DNA of 64,000 nucleotides from Amycolatopsis benzoatilytica AK 16/65 (GCF_000383915.1 NZ_KB912942.1:1958561-2022560), one strand, 5' to 3'; shown: positions 9,018 through 18,155, counted from the stretch's first letter. The notes: generated by a model not told the origin, from the sequence alone. Numbers and translations: made by a program.

Positions 9018-9755
9018 TCAGCGCCGCCTGCCGTGATTCTCCAGGCTGATCGCCAGGTGCCGGTTCTGCAGCTCGGGCGAGTCGCGGAACTCTTCAGAAG
9101 AGCAGGTCAGCGCGGGACGGCCGGAGTCGAGCACGTACACGCGCTGCGACACGCCCAGCGCGAAGTCGAGATTCTGCTCCGCCACGACGATGGACATGCC
9201 GGTTTCCTGCAGCCGGCGCACGCTCTGCTTCAGCTCGGCGACGATGATCGGGGCCAGCCCCTCGGCGGGCTCGTCGAGCAGGAGCACCTTGGGCCGGGCG
9301 ACGAGGGCGCGAGCGATCGCCACCGCCTGCTGCTCGCCGCCGCTGAGCTGGACGCCCTTGCGCGGCAGGAACTTCTTGACCAGCGGGACGAGGTCCACCG
9401 CCTCGTCGACGGCCCGGCGGGCTTGCGCGGACCGGGCCCGGCTGGCGAGCAGGAGGTTGTCGCGCACGGTCAGCGTCGGATAGATCCGGCGGTCGTCCGG
9501 CACCCAGGCGACGCCGTGGCGAGCGATCTGGTCTGCCCGTTTCGCGGAGATTTCCTCGCCGAACAGCCGGATCGAACCGCGTCGTTTCACCACACTGCCT
9601 GCGATCGCGCGCAGCGTGGTGGACTTCCCGGCGCCGTTGCGGCCCAGCACCCCGACCGTTTCGCCGGGGGCCACGGTCAGGTTCAAGCCGAACACCGCGG
9701 TCGCCGAGCCGTAGGAGAGTGTGACGTCGTGCAGCGCCAGTGCGTCTTCGGTCAT
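9018..9755 (-). CDS. livF: Branched-chain amino acid-type ABC transporter ATPase (LivF family)
   Basis: 245 aa cytoplasmic ATPase. Walker A is GRNGAGKST near residue 39; the signature LSGGEQQAVAIARAL and Walker B KVLLLDEPAEGLAP are intact. It belongs to the LivF group, the second ATPase of high-affinity branched-chain amino acid/amide/aromatic acid importers (HAAT). Its ATG overlaps the livG stop (ATGA-type), so the pair is translationally coupled. Context suggests it imports an organic acid catabolised by the surrounding acyl-CoA enzymes rather than leucine. Confidence 0.92.
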   Translation of the reverse strand: MTEDALALHDVTLSYGSATAVFGLNLTVAPGETVGVLGRNGAGKSTTLRAIAGSVVKRRGSIRLFGEEISAKRADQIARHGVAWVPDDRRIYPTLTVRDNLLLASRARSAQARRAVDEAVDLVPLVKKFLPRKGVQLSGGEQQAVAIARALVARPKVLLLDEPAEGLAPIIVAELKQSVRRLQETGMSIVVAEQNLDFALGVSQRVYVLDSGRPALTCSSEEFRDSPELQNRHLAISLENHGRRR

Positions 9756-10501
9756 CAGGAAGCTCCGAGGTAGGTCGTGCGGGCGAGGTCGTGGGCGGCG
9801 ACCTCGTCCGGAGCGCCGTCGAGCAGGATCCGGCCCTGGCCCATCAGCAGGATCCGGCCGGCCAGTGCGAAGACCACCGACATGTCGTGCGCGGTGAGGA
9901 TCAGGCAGAGCTCCGGCCGGCGGGCGAGCACGCTTCGCAGCACGTCGACAGTGATGCCGCAGTCTTCGTCGGTCATGCCGGCGGTCGGTTCGTCCAGCAG
10001 CAGCACGCGCGGGTCTTGTGCCAGCGCCATCGCGAGTTCGAGCCGTTTCCGGTCTCCCTGGGGCAGGGTGCCAGCGGTCCGCCCCAGCAGCGCGTCGAGC
10101 CGGGTGACCTCGGCGAGCTCGAGAATCGGTGCGGGGACCTCGCGCGGGAGGAACGCGCGCCACGGCCGCCACCATTCGCCGCGCCCGGCCTGGAACGACA
10201 GCAGCAGGTTCTCCAGCACCGAAAACGACCCGAACTGGCGGGCCACCTGGAAGGTGCGCGCGATGCCGGCGCGGGCCCGCTTGTCGGCATCCCACTTCGT
10301 GATGTCGCCGCCGTCGAAGACGATCGACCCGGCGGTCGCTGCGTGCTCGCCGGCGAGCGTGCCGAAGAAGGTGGTCTTGCCCGCGCCGTTGGGGCCGATG
10401 AGCGCGGTGACCTGACCGGCGTCGAAGCTCGCGGTGGCGTCGACGAGCGCGGGGACGCCGGAATAGGACTTGCTCAGACCAGTCGTGCTCAGCAGGGTCA
10501 T
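9755..10501 (-). CDS. livG: Branched-chain amino acid-type ABC transporter ATPase (LivG family)
   Basis: 248 aa. Walker A is GPNGAGKTT near residue 37; Walker B is RVLLLDEPTAGM; the H-loop is TAHD. The ABC signature is atypical: the position normally reading LSGG(E/Q) reads TLPQGDRKRLELAMAL. Such LPQG(D/E) variants are seen in LivG proteins and need not mean inactivity. The start codon overlaps the livM stop by one base. It should form the ATPase heterodimer with LivF driving the LivH/LivM channel. Confidence 0.92.
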   Translation of the reverse strand: MTLLSTTGLSKSYSGVPALVDATASFDAGQVTALIGPNGAGKTTFFGTLAGEHAATAGSIVFDGGDITKWDADKRARAGIARTFQVARQFGSFSVLENLLLSFQAGRGEWWRPWRAFLPREVPAPILELAEVTRLDALLGRTAGTLPQGDRKRLELAMALAQDPRVLLLDEPTAGMTDEDCGITVDVLRSVLARRPELCLILTAHDMSVVFALAGRILLMGQGRILLDGAPDEVAAHDLARTTYLGAS

Positions 10502-11547
10502 CACACTGTCCTTTCGCGACGGAGCCGGGTTCGCGCTGCCGCCGAGCCGCGTTGGACGAGTCCCATGATCCCGCCGCGCACGAGCACGACCACGATCAGC
10601 AGCAGAACCCCGACCCAGACCGTCGCGGTGGTCGAACCCTGGAACAGCCGGGTCGTGAGCACCGTGTAGACCAGAGCGCCCACGAACGGCCCCCACATGC
10701 TCGACGTGCCGCCGATGAACACCATGAAGATCACGCTGCCCGACATCACGGTGCCGAGGAGTGCGGGAGACGCACCGGTTTGCTGTTGCGCGTAGAGCGC
10801 GCCCGCGACGCCGCCGACGAACCCGGAGATCAGGAAAGCGGTCGTGCGCGCCGCGCGCACCGACGTGCCGAGTGCCGCGGCTTTCACCGGATCGTCGCGC
10901 ACCGCGGTGAATGTCTTGCCGAGCTGCGAGCGGTGGATGCCGTAGAGCAGCAGCGCGCACACCGCGGTCACGCCGGCCGCGTACCACCAGAAGTTCTCCG
11001 GCAGGAAGAGGTTCATGCCGAACAGGGGCCGCGCGACGATGCCGAAGATGCCGTCGTCGCCGTGCAGCGTGCCTCGGAATGTGAAGATCAGCTGGTACAG
11101 CACCTGTCCGAGGACGAGCGTCAGCATCGCGAACTGGATGCCGCTGCTGTTGCCCGCCAGCACGGCGATGACGAGCGCCACCACCATGCCGGCCAGCGCG
11201 CCGATCAGCACGACCAGCAACGGATTCATCTCCTGGTCCTTGAGCAGGGCAGCGGCGTAGGCGCCGGTGCCGAAGAAAGCCGCCTGCCCGAAGGAGCCGA
11301 GCCCGACCCAGCCGAACAGCACGAGGGCGCTCAGCGCGAACAAGCCGAAGATCGCCGCTGTGCTGACCAGGGAGAGGTTCGAGCCGGTGAGGACCGACGG
11401 CACGCCGGCGAGCAGGACGCACGCGAGGACGGCGTGCGGCACCAGGCGATTGCGGACCGCCCGCCGCGGCCAGGGGTCCTTCTCGGGAGCGGGACGCCGG
11501 TGCGGCGGGGCGGCCGGCGCCACCAGGCGGCTTTCTCGCTGGATCAT
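10501..11547 (-). CDS. livM: Branched-chain amino acid-type ABC transporter permease (LivM family)
   Basis: 348 aa integral membrane permease with about 8-9 hydrophobic segments after a roughly 35-residue basic, proline-rich cytoplasmic leader (PHRRPAPEKDPWPRRAVRNR). The family signatures LFGWVGLGSFGQAAFFGTGAY and the EAA-like loop VRDDPVKAAALGTSVRAARTTAF are present. The ATG at 11547 overlaps the livH stop by four bases. It pairs with LivH to form the translocation pore of the importer. Confidence 0.9.
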   Translation of the reverse strand: MIQRESRLVAPAAPPHRRPAPEKDPWPRRAVRNRLVPHAVLACVLLAGVPSVLTGSNLSLVSTAAIFGLFALSALVLFGWVGLGSFGQAAFFGTGAYAAALLKDQEMNPLLVVLIGALAGMVVALVIAVLAGNSSGIQFAMLTLVLGQVLYQLIFTFRGTLHGDDGIFGIVARPLFGMNLFLPENFWWYAAGVTAVCALLLYGIHRSQLGKTFTAVRDDPVKAAALGTSVRAARTTAFLISGFVGGVAGALYAQQQTGASPALLGTVMSGSVIFMVFIGGTSSMWGPFVGALVYTVLTTRLFQGSTTATVWVGVLLLIVVVLVRGGIMGLVQRGSAAARTRLRRERTV

Positions 11548-12449
11548 GCGGATACCTCCGGACGGGAGGCCCGGCGTCGCCGCCAGGCGAATGCCAAGCC
11601 CTGGGGACGGAGCATCAGGACGACGGCCATCCCGACGTAGAACGCGTAGCCCGACAGCGACGGCGCATAGACCGCGATGACGCTTTCGAGCAGACCCAGC
11701 AGCAGCGCAGCGCCGAACGCGCCGCCGATCGAACCGAGGCCGCCCACGATGACGACCGCGAAGCTCTCGAGCACGAACTGCTGGTCGAGTCCCGGCCCGA
11801 TCGAATACTGCGGGGACGCGAGTCCGCCGGCGAGCCCGGCGAGCACGCCGCCGGCGGCGAAGACTCCGATGGCGACCCACCGCACGCGGATGCCGAGCGC
11901 TTCGGCCATGACCGGATCGCCGGAGACCGCGATCGCCTGCTTGCCGAACGGGGTCCGGTTGAGCAGCGCCCACAGGCCGAGCCCGAGCAGCAACCCGATC
12001 ACGATCATGAAGATGTCGTTGCGGGCGAGCAGCACGCCGCCGAGGTTCCAGGTCCCGGACAGCACCGGGGTCTGGGGCTGCGTTTTCGCGGCGGACCCCC
12101 AGAGTTCGATGGCGCCGCCGGCGATGACGAGCGACAGCGCGTAGGACGCCAGCAGCGACAGCATGTGCTGGGACGGATCCAGCCAGCGGAAGACGATCTC
12201 CTCGCTGACGGCGGAGAGGACCGCGACGACGATGCCGGCGAGGAGAGCGGCGCCGAGGTAGGCCCAGAAACCCGGCACCTGCCCGCGCAGCGCGAGGGTG
12301 GTGACGTAAGCGCCGACCATGAAGAAGCCGCCGTGAGCGAAGTTGATGACGCGCATGACGCCGTAGATGAGGGTAAGTCCGCTGGCGGCCAGGAACAGCG
12401 GCATCGCCAGCGCCAGTCCGCTGATGATCGCATTCAGAAGGTCAACCAT
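11544..12449 (-). CDS. livH: Branched-chain amino acid-type ABC transporter permease (LivH family)
   Basis: 301 aa, mostly hydrophobic with about eight membrane segments. The hallmark LTLIYGVMRVINFAHGGFFMVGAY is near residues 26-49, and the EAA-like loop SGDPVMAEALGIRVRWV near 185. It is the first membrane component after the solute-binding protein gene, from which a GC-rich hairpin separates it. That arrangement normally lets the binding protein be made in excess over the pore. Confidence 0.92.
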   Translation of the reverse strand: MVDLLNAIISGLALAMPLFLAASGLTLIYGVMRVINFAHGGFFMVGAYVTTLALRGQVPGFWAYLGAALLAGIVVAVLSAVSEEIVFRWLDPSQHMLSLLASYALSLVIAGGAIELWGSAAKTQPQTPVLSGTWNLGGVLLARNDIFMIVIGLLLGLGLWALLNRTPFGKQAIAVSGDPVMAEALGIRVRWVAIGVFAAGGVLAGLAGGLASPQYSIGPGLDQQFVLESFAVVIVGGLGSIGGAFGAALLLGLLESVIAVYAPSLSGYAFYVGMAVVLMLRPQGLAFAWRRRRASRPEVSA

Positions 12450-12466
12450 GGCAGTTCCGTTCTCGG

Positions 12467-12507
12467 GGCGCGGCGGACCGGCGCGTGTGTCGGCGGTCCG
12501 CCGCGCC
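12467..12507 (-). terminator. Intra-operon hairpin between binding protein and livH
   Basis: A perfect 14-bp stem (GGCGCGGCGGACCG with CGGTCCGCCGCGCC) and a 13-nt loop fill almost the whole gap between the binding-protein stop (12511) and the livH start (12449). It is a likely partial terminator or mRNA-stabilising hairpin giving differential expression of the binding protein versus the membrane complex. Confidence 0.65.
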
Positions 12508-12510
12508 TGC

Positions 12511-13770
12511 TCAGTTGGTGCTGAGAGTGGTCGAACCCTTGGCGGTGGAAGCGTCCTGGGGATGGACGACGATGACGTCGAGGAACTTCACGCCGTCCGG
12601 GGACGCCGGGTCGCCGACCACGTTGCCCAGCACCTGGTTGGTGTTCGCCTGGTGCGAGACCGGGTCGATCGTGAGGTCGCCCTGGGTCGAGGGGAAGGTC
12701 AGCCCCGCGAGCGCTTTCGAGACCGCGCTCGGTTCGGCCGACTTGGCCTTGGCGATCGCGGCGGCATAAGCCTGGACGGCGTTGAACGACTCGGCCGACC
12801 AAGCGCCGGGCATCCGGCCGTTGGCCTTCTGGAAATCCTTGACGAAGGCCCGGTTGGTCGCGTTGTCGTAGGCCGGCCACAAGTAGTCGTAGCTGGTCCA
12901 CAGCTTCGGGAAGTTCCCCTTGAGCGGAGTCAGCACGTCCCACGGGTCGCCGGTCGTGTAGATCATCTTGTACTTGTCGAGGAACGAGAAGCCGGCAGCT
13001 TGCTGCAGGAACGAGGACGTGCCCGCGCCGTAAGTGCCGAGGAACAGCGCGCGCCCGGCCGGGTCGGAGGCGACGGCCGACGCCAGCTTCGACACGTAGG
13101 GGCGGAAGTCCTGCGAGTTCAGCGGGGCGAAAACGGTCGAACCGGCGGTGACTCCGGCGACGCGGGTGATCTTCGAGTCGAAGGTCGACTGTTGCTGGTG
13201 GCCGAAGGAGTAGTCGTAGCCGAAGTAGTCCCACACCTTCGCCTGCGGTGCGAGACCGGCGATGATCGCCGGCAGCTTCTGGTCGACCGGCTGCTCGGGC
13301 GACGAGCGCAGCCCGGTGCGGAACACGTTGTCGGTGCCCTTCTGCCCGGGTCCGCCGGTGATGGTCGGATCCACGCAGGTCGGCGCCAGGTAGACCCCGC
13401 CGGTGGCCTTGACGAGGCTCTTGACCGCGAGGCATTCGGTGCTGCTGAGCGCGCCGAAGGTCAGCAGGTGCCCGGCGCTCGCCAGGTCTCGGGCGGCCTG
13501 CGAGGTCTTCTGCGGATCGGAGCCGTCGTCCTTGATGTCGAGCTGGAGTTTCTTGCCGTCGACGCCGCCCGCCGCGTTGATCTGCGCGACAGCGACGTTG
13601 GCGCCGTTGACCATGTCCTTGCCCGCCTGGGCGAAGGTGCCGTTGAGCGGGGCGATCATGCCGAGCGTGACCGTGTCGCCCGCGGAGGCGCCAGAACTGC
13701 TGCACGCCGGCACCGCGCCGGCGATCAAGGCAGCCGCGGCGAGCGTCGGCAGGAGGGGAGTGCGTCGCAT
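12511..13770 (-). CDS. Substrate-binding lipoprotein of branched-chain-type ABC importer
   Basis: 419 aa. Residues 1-23 are a lipoprotein signal peptide with a lipobox-like GAVPAC ending in Cys23, followed by a Ser/Gly/Ala linker. The mature part is a periplasmic-binding-protein type I fold (Leu/Ile/Val-binding family), with LGMIAPLNGTFAQAGKDMVNGANVAVAQINAAGG at its start. It would be tethered outside the membrane and capture the substrate for LivHMGF. It is first in the operon, about 160 bp downstream of the promoter/operator element at 13931-13962. Homologues in acyl-CoA-rich neighbourhoods often bind aromatic or alicyclic acids; that use here is inference. Confidence 0.9.
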   Translation of the reverse strand: MRRTPLLPTLAAAALIAGAVPACSSSGASAGDTVTLGMIAPLNGTFAQAGKDMVNGANVAVAQINAAGGVDGKKLQLDIKDDGSDPQKTSQAARDLASAGHLLTFGALSSTECLAVKSLVKATGGVYLAPTCVDPTITGGPGQKGTDNVFRTGLRSSPEQPVDQKLPAIIAGLAPQAKVWDYFGYDYSFGHQQQSTFDSKITRVAGVTAGSTVFAPLNSQDFRPYVSKLASAVASDPAGRALFLGTYGAGTSSFLQQAAGFSFLDKYKMIYTTGDPWDVLTPLKGNFPKLWTSYDYLWPAYDNATNRAFVKDFQKANGRMPGAWSAESFNAVQAYAAAIAKAKSAEPSAVSKALAGLTFPSTQGDLTIDPVSHQANTNQVLGNVVGDPASPDGVKFLDVIVVHPQDASTAKGSTTLSTN

Positions 13771-13930
13771 GGGGACCTTCCTGGATGTCCGTGCCGGGCG
13801 GCGGCCGCGGCGCGGCGGATGCTGCTCGGCGGTCGAAACGGGCCGCAGGGCGAGTGGCGGGACTGTGTGCGCGACTCACCGGTGGAGGGGGAAGCGGGGT
13901 GAGGTGGGTAACCCGCGCCGGCGCTGCAGG

Positions 13931-13962
13931 TAACAATGACGTTTGTGTCATGTTTCGTCAAG
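13931..13962 (-). promoter_or_regulatory. Promoter/operator element copy A (four-site regulon)
   Basis: First of four near-identical 32-bp elements. Read toward the minus-strand importer operon it gives TTGACGAAACATGACAC, then a CGTCATTGTTA end: a -35-like TTGACG, a TGAC-N6-GTCA dyad in the spacer, and a weak -10 (CATTGT) 17 nt away. It lies 160 bp upstream of the binding-protein gene. The remaining sequence of the 13771-14185 gene-free stretch shows no open frame or family I recognise; its left part is the 5' leader of the importer mRNA. Confidence 0.7.
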
Positions 13963-14185
13963 TGGTCTGGAAATCTTTGCCGCACAGGGGTTTTCCGAGT
14001 GTTCCGGCCCTGGGCAGCACCGGGCCGCGCGGCCTCGCGGGCGAGGTCGCGCGACCCGGCTGGGCGGCTTCCGGGTCAGCCGAGACCCGCCAGGCGCCGG
14101 AGCTGGAGGCTCGGGTGTTCCTCGATGCCAGGCCGGCGTCCGCGCGGGTGCCGTGCCCTGCGCGCGCTCAGGCCGAGAGCGCTGG

Positions 14186-16225
14186 TCATCTTGCGTCCCG
14201 GCCGGTTTCAGGTGCCAACGTCACTACGGCATCCGCCGCCCAGCACGCGTCCGCGCCGACGATCAGGGGATTGACCTCGATCGTCTGGTACTGCGAGAAG
14301 CCGGCGCTGGCAAACGCCTCGCACAGCGAGGAAATCGCCGCGGCGGCGGCCAGGTGGCCGGTCACCCCGGCTGCGGCGAGCAACGCCTCGGCATCGTCCT
14401 GGTGCAGCGGCAGCAGCCGCGTGGTCGAGCGATTCGCGATTTCGGTGGCGGAACCGCCTAGTCCGACCACTATGTAGCGGCCCAGCACAGGATCGGTGTT
14501 GAGGCCGACCAGCAGCTCGCGGCCGAACACCATCTCCTCGACCAGACAGCCCTCGATCCGGTCGGCCGCGACGCCCGACTCGGCGACGTTCTTCTCGATC
14601 CGATCGACGGCATCGGCGAGCGCGGCATGACTCGGCACGCCCAGCAACACGCCGCCGATCTTCATCTTGTGGCTGACCGGAGCGATCACTTTGACCGCGA
14701 ACGGCGGACGGAGGCCGTCCGCTGCCGACAGCGTGTCGCGGGTGACTCGCACCCCGCCGACGACCGGGACTCCAGCGGCGGCGAGGATTTCGCGCGAGTC
14801 GGCCTCGCTGAGCACGCCGGTTTCCTCGTGTGCGGCACCCCCGGCTCGTTCTCCTGACTGAGCGGGAAACAGTTTCGCCAGTGCGGCAAAGGTCAGGTGC
14901 AGGTTGTCGAGGACGGCGACGTGCGGGTGCTCGCGCCGGTAGCGGCGAGTGAAGCCGGTGTCGGGCACTGGTGCCATCGAGGTGATGATCAGCGGCATCT
15001 CGTGCGCGGCGGACAGGCGCGCGAGATCGCCCCAATTCCAGGTGTGGATCGACTCGTGGGCGGTTTCGGCCGGGAACTGGACGCTCCACGGCATGAGCAC
15101 GAGACCGGTGTTCGGGTCGGAGAACACGCAGGCGTTGACGCTTTCGTCGCCCTCGCGGCGCTTTACGCCGATGACGTCGAGCGGGTTGTCGATGAGGGAC
15201 CCAGGGCCGGCGAGCGCCTTGATCCGCGCGATCGTCGAGTCGGCGAAGGACGTCAGCCGCACGCCGTATCGGTCGGCGAGATCGCTCGAGAGCGCGGCGG
15301 CGCCGCCGGAACCGCCCAGCACCGACACCGCGCGATCCCGGCCCTTCTTGACCCCGAGCAAAGACAAGGTCGCGAGGCGCATCATCTCGTCGACTCCGTC
15401 CGCGCGCAGCACGCCGTGCGTCCGGAGCAGTTCGGAGAACACCGCGTCGGTCCCGGCGATGCTGGCGGTGTGCGAGAGGACGGCTTTGCGGCCGCGCTCC
15501 GAGACGCCCGACTTGAGGACGATGATCTGTTTGCCGAGTCGGCGGGCGGTTTCGAACACGTCGGTGAGCTGCTTGACCTGTGCGGGCTGGATGCCCTCGA
15601 CGTAGGCGCAGACGACGCGGGTGGTGTCGCGTTCGACGGCGATGCGCAGCGCCTCGGGAACGGCGTTGACCGCGCCGTTGCCGGTGGAGACGCAGAAATC
15701 GACGCCCAGTCCTTCCTGCGTCGCGGAGGCGACGAATGCGGACAGCAGTGCGCCGCTCTGCGAAACGATCGAGACCGGGCCGGGGTCCGCGTCGAGCCAG
15801 ACCGGTTCGGCGACCGCGCAGATCCGCTCGCTGAAGTCGGCGAAACCGACGCAGTTCGGCCCCCACAGCCGGGTTTCCGTTCCTTGGACGATGTCGGCGA
15901 GTTCCTGTTGCAGCACAGCACCTTCGGCGTCGCCACGCTCGACGAAGCCGTCCGTGACGACCACGATGTCGCGGGTGCCGGCCAAGGTGAGCGTGCGCAC
16001 GGCCTCGACCGCTGCCTCGCGGCGGATCGCGATGATCGCGGCGCGCGGCGTTCCGGGCAGCGCCGACACGTCGGGCACGGTAGCCAGACCATCGATCTCG
16101 GAATGGTTGGGCGTCACGGGGACGACCCGGAGCGCGGGATTGAGCGTGGTGAGGTTGTGGATCGCGCAGGTGGTCCAGAAGTTGCGGGGCGAGGCGCCGA
16201 CGACGGCGACGAACTGACTGTCCAT
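14186..16225 (-). CDS. ADP-forming acyl-CoA synthetase (acetate-CoA ligase ADP-forming family)
   Basis: 679 aa, single-chain alpha-beta fusion. Order: CoA-binding Rossmann domain (1-130, FVAVVGASPRNFWTTCAIHN), succinyl-CoA-synthetase-like flavodoxin domain (about 150-290) with the phosphorylatable histidine context AVLSHTASIAGTDAVF, ligase-CoA region, then a C-terminal ATP-grasp domain (about 460-679). It would activate a carboxylic acid with ATP and CoA, forming ADP. Last gene of the phosphotriesterase-crotonase-synthetase operon, 18 bp after the crotonase. Likely activates the imported acid or a pathway intermediate. Confidence 0.88.
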   Translation of the reverse strand: MDSQFVAVVGASPRNFWTTCAIHNLTTLNPALRVVPVTPNHSEIDGLATVPDVSALPGTPRAAIIAIRREAAVEAVRTLTLAGTRDIVVVTDGFVERGDAEGAVLQQELADIVQGTETRLWGPNCVGFADFSERICAVAEPVWLDADPGPVSIVSQSGALLSAFVASATQEGLGVDFCVSTGNGAVNAVPEALRIAVERDTTRVVCAYVEGIQPAQVKQLTDVFETARRLGKQIIVLKSGVSERGRKAVLSHTASIAGTDAVFSELLRTHGVLRADGVDEMMRLATLSLLGVKKGRDRAVSVLGGSGGAAALSSDLADRYGVRLTSFADSTIARIKALAGPGSLIDNPLDVIGVKRREGDESVNACVFSDPNTGLVLMPWSVQFPAETAHESIHTWNWGDLARLSAAHEMPLIITSMAPVPDTGFTRRYRREHPHVAVLDNLHLTFAALAKLFPAQSGERAGGAAHEETGVLSEADSREILAAAGVPVVGGVRVTRDTLSAADGLRPPFAVKVIAPVSHKMKIGGVLLGVPSHAALADAVDRIEKNVAESGVAADRIEGCLVEEMVFGRELLVGLNTDPVLGRYIVVGLGGSATEIANRSTTRLLPLHQDDAEALLAAAGVTGHLAAAAAISSLCEAFASAGFSQYQTIEVNPLIVGADACWAADAVVTLAPETGRDAR

Positions 16226-16243
16226 AGTGGTCTCCTCTGCAGT

Positions 16244-17116
16244 TCAGACGCGGGTGTCGGCAGCGGTGTTCCGATGGTCCGCGGCAGCGCCTCCCGGGAG
16301 CGAACCGCCGCCGTCGTACCACGCTTTCGCCTGCTTGAGGCCGAGGTCGGCGAGGGCGGCGGACATCGACTCGTTGCCCGCCGAGGTGTGGATCAGCGCG
16401 TCCCACGCGGCACAGGCTTCCAGGGTTTCGCGGAAACCCTGCCGGTTCATCACTTCATTGGCGGCGCGTTTCTTGATCTCGAGCATGTCCCGCGGGACTT
16501 TCGAGATCTCGTGCGCCAGTTCGCGTGCCTTGGCCAGCACCTCGTCCTCGGGCACGGCGTAATTGGCCAGGCCGCGTTCCGCCGCCTCGCGGCCGGTCAG
16601 GTGACTGCCCGCGGTGTAGGAGAGTTCCCGGGCCTTCTTCGAGCCGATCGAGTAGATCGAGACCGGGCCGAGCATTCCGCCCCCGATCGGCAGCACCGGC
16701 CAACCGATCTTGGTGTCTTCGCCGACCACGGCCAGATCGGCGCAGTTCGGGATGAGGGTGGCCCCGCCCATGCAGAATCCGTGCACCGCGGCGATGACCG
16801 GCTTCGGGAATTCGAACACCGCGGTGAAGGCCGCCACCTGCGGCCGCAGGCGCATCCAGTCTTCGTGCGCGACCCGGTTCCGGTGGCCGGACGAAGAGCC
16901 GTCGGCGGCGGGTTTCTTGCCGACGTCCCAGCCGACGCTGAACGCGCGGCCCTCGCCGCGCACGATCACGACCGACACGCCCTCGTCCGCGGCGAGCGCG
17001 TCGAGGGCCACGGAGTAGTCGGCGAAGAGTTCGTCGTTGAAGGCATTGAGTTTCTCGGGGCGGTTGAACACGATCTCGGCGACTGCGCCGCGGCGCTCGA
17101 TCCGGACTGTGGACAT
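16244..17116 (-). CDS. Crotonase-superfamily protein lacking both hydratase glutamates
   Basis: 290 aa. A crotonase fold is clear: IVFNRPEKLNAFND, the oxyanion-hole segments GRAFSVGWD and HGFCMGGATL. In enoyl-CoA hydratase the two acid/base glutamates occur as GG-C-E-L and P-E. Here the first position reads GGATL (Thr) and the second reads IGWPVLPIGG (Val), so neither is present. Ordinary hydration is unlikely; superfamily members with such changes act as isomerases, hydrolases, C-C lyases or dehalogenases. Middle gene of the operon under element B, between the phosphotriesterase-like and CoA-ligase genes. An active-site aspartate elsewhere cannot be excluded. Confidence 0.85.
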   Translation of the reverse strand: MSTVRIERRGAVAEIVFNRPEKLNAFNDELFADYSVALDALAADEGVSVVIVRGEGRAFSVGWDVGKKPAADGSSSGHRNRVAHEDWMRLRPQVAAFTAVFEFPKPVIAAVHGFCMGGATLIPNCADLAVVGEDTKIGWPVLPIGGGMLGPVSIYSIGSKKARELSYTAGSHLTGREAAERGLANYAVPEDEVLAKARELAHEISKVPRDMLEIKKRAANEVMNRQGFRETLEACAAWDALIHTSAGNESMSAALADLGLKQAKAWYDGGGSLPGGAAADHRNTAADTRV

Positions 17117-17161
17117 GCGTTCTTCCTCTGCTGCGGTCAGGAGATGCGGTCGGCGGGAAGT

Positions 17162-18136
17162 TCAGAGCGGGGGAGTACGGCCGAAGATCGCCCGCGGCGT
17201 TTCCACGAGCATCGTGTCGATCTGGGCGTCGGTGACTCCGGCCGCGCGCAGGGCCGGCAGGACGTCCTCGCTGATGTGGCCGAAGCGCCAGTCCGGCAGG
17301 TGTTTCGCGCGGTAGTCGGCCGGAAAGTTGTCGCTGTGGCAAGAGGTGTCGTGGGAGAGCACGATGCGGTCGGCGTAGCCGCGCGCGGTCAAGTCGACGA
17401 CGGTTTGGACGCGGCGCTCGAACGAGAGCCGGCTGTCCAGTCCGAACCGGTCCATGCCGAGGTAGGAACCGTTGTCGAGCAGTGCCTGCAAGTAGTCGAG
17501 ATCTTCGGTGTCGCCGCTGTGGCCGATGACCACGCGGGTGAGGTCGACGCCTTCCTCGGCGAACAGTTTCTGCTGTTCGAGGCCGCGCTGCAGGTGCGGG
17601 TCGGTGTGCGTCGAGATCGGGGCGCCGGTCTCACGGTGCGCCCGCGCGACTGCCCGCAGCACCCGTTCGACGTCCGGGGTGATGCCGGGGACGTCGGTGG
17701 CGCACTTGAGGATCGCGGCGCGGATGCCGGTGCCGGCGATGCCTTCGGTGAGGTCGCGCACGAACATGTCGACCATCGGTTCCCCGGCGTCGATCAGCCG
17801 GCCGGGACCGCGCAGCCGGAGATACGTGGGCAGTTCGGCGAAGGTGTAGAAGCCGGTGGCGGCGATGACGGTCGTTTCGGTGCGCTCGGCGACCTCGCGG
17901 ACGCGCGCGATGTCGCGACCGAGCCCGAGCACCGTGAGGTCGACGATCGTGTCGATGCCGTGCGCCTTGAGGTCGTCGAGTTTCGCGACGGCGTCGTCGA
18001 TGCGCGCCTCGTGGTCCCAGCTGTCCGGGTAGTTGATTTCGTACTCGTGGTTGAGGACGAAAACGTGCTCGTGCATGAGCACGCGGCCCAATGCGGTGTG
18101 GTCCCGGGGACCGGCGACGGTGGGAACGCTGACCAT
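17162..18136 (-). CDS. Phosphotriesterase/lactonase-family metal-dependent hydrolase
   Basis: 324 aa TIM-barrel amidohydrolase-superfamily protein. Metal-ligand pattern is complete: LMHEHVF near residue 20 (two His), the probable carboxylated lysine in AAILKCATD, STHTD, IGHSGD, and the final Asp in LSHDTS. The PTE-like-lactonase family mostly hydrolyses lactones and esters rather than phosphotriesters; a lactone intermediate would suit this catabolic setting. ATG at 18136 is preceded by AAAGGAGC. First gene of a three-gene operon about 130 bp downstream of element B, with a strong hairpin in its leader. Confidence 0.85.
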   Translation of the reverse strand: MVSVPTVAGPRDHTALGRVLMHEHVFVLNHEYEINYPDSWDHEARIDDAVAKLDDLKAHGIDTIVDLTVLGLGRDIARVREVAERTETTVIAATGFYTFAELPTYLRLRGPGRLIDAGEPMVDMFVRDLTEGIAGTGIRAAILKCATDVPGITPDVERVLRAVARAHRETGAPISTHTDPHLQRGLEQQKLFAEEGVDLTRVVIGHSGDTEDLDYLQALLDNGSYLGMDRFGLDSRLSFERRVQTVVDLTARGYADRIVLSHDTSCHSDNFPADYRAKHLPDWRFGHISEDVLPALRAAGVTDAQIDTMLVETPRAIFGRTPPL

Positions 18137-18155
18137 GCGGCGGCTCCTTTGCGCG

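Noticed and set aside
9755..10501. Inactive LivG because of the atypical ABC signature
   Set aside because: LPQG(D/E)-type signatures occur in LivG proteins and all other ATPase motifs are intact.
17162..18136. Organophosphate degradation by the phosphotriesterase-like protein
   Set aside because: Most members are lactonases or esterases and the context is acyl-CoA metabolism.
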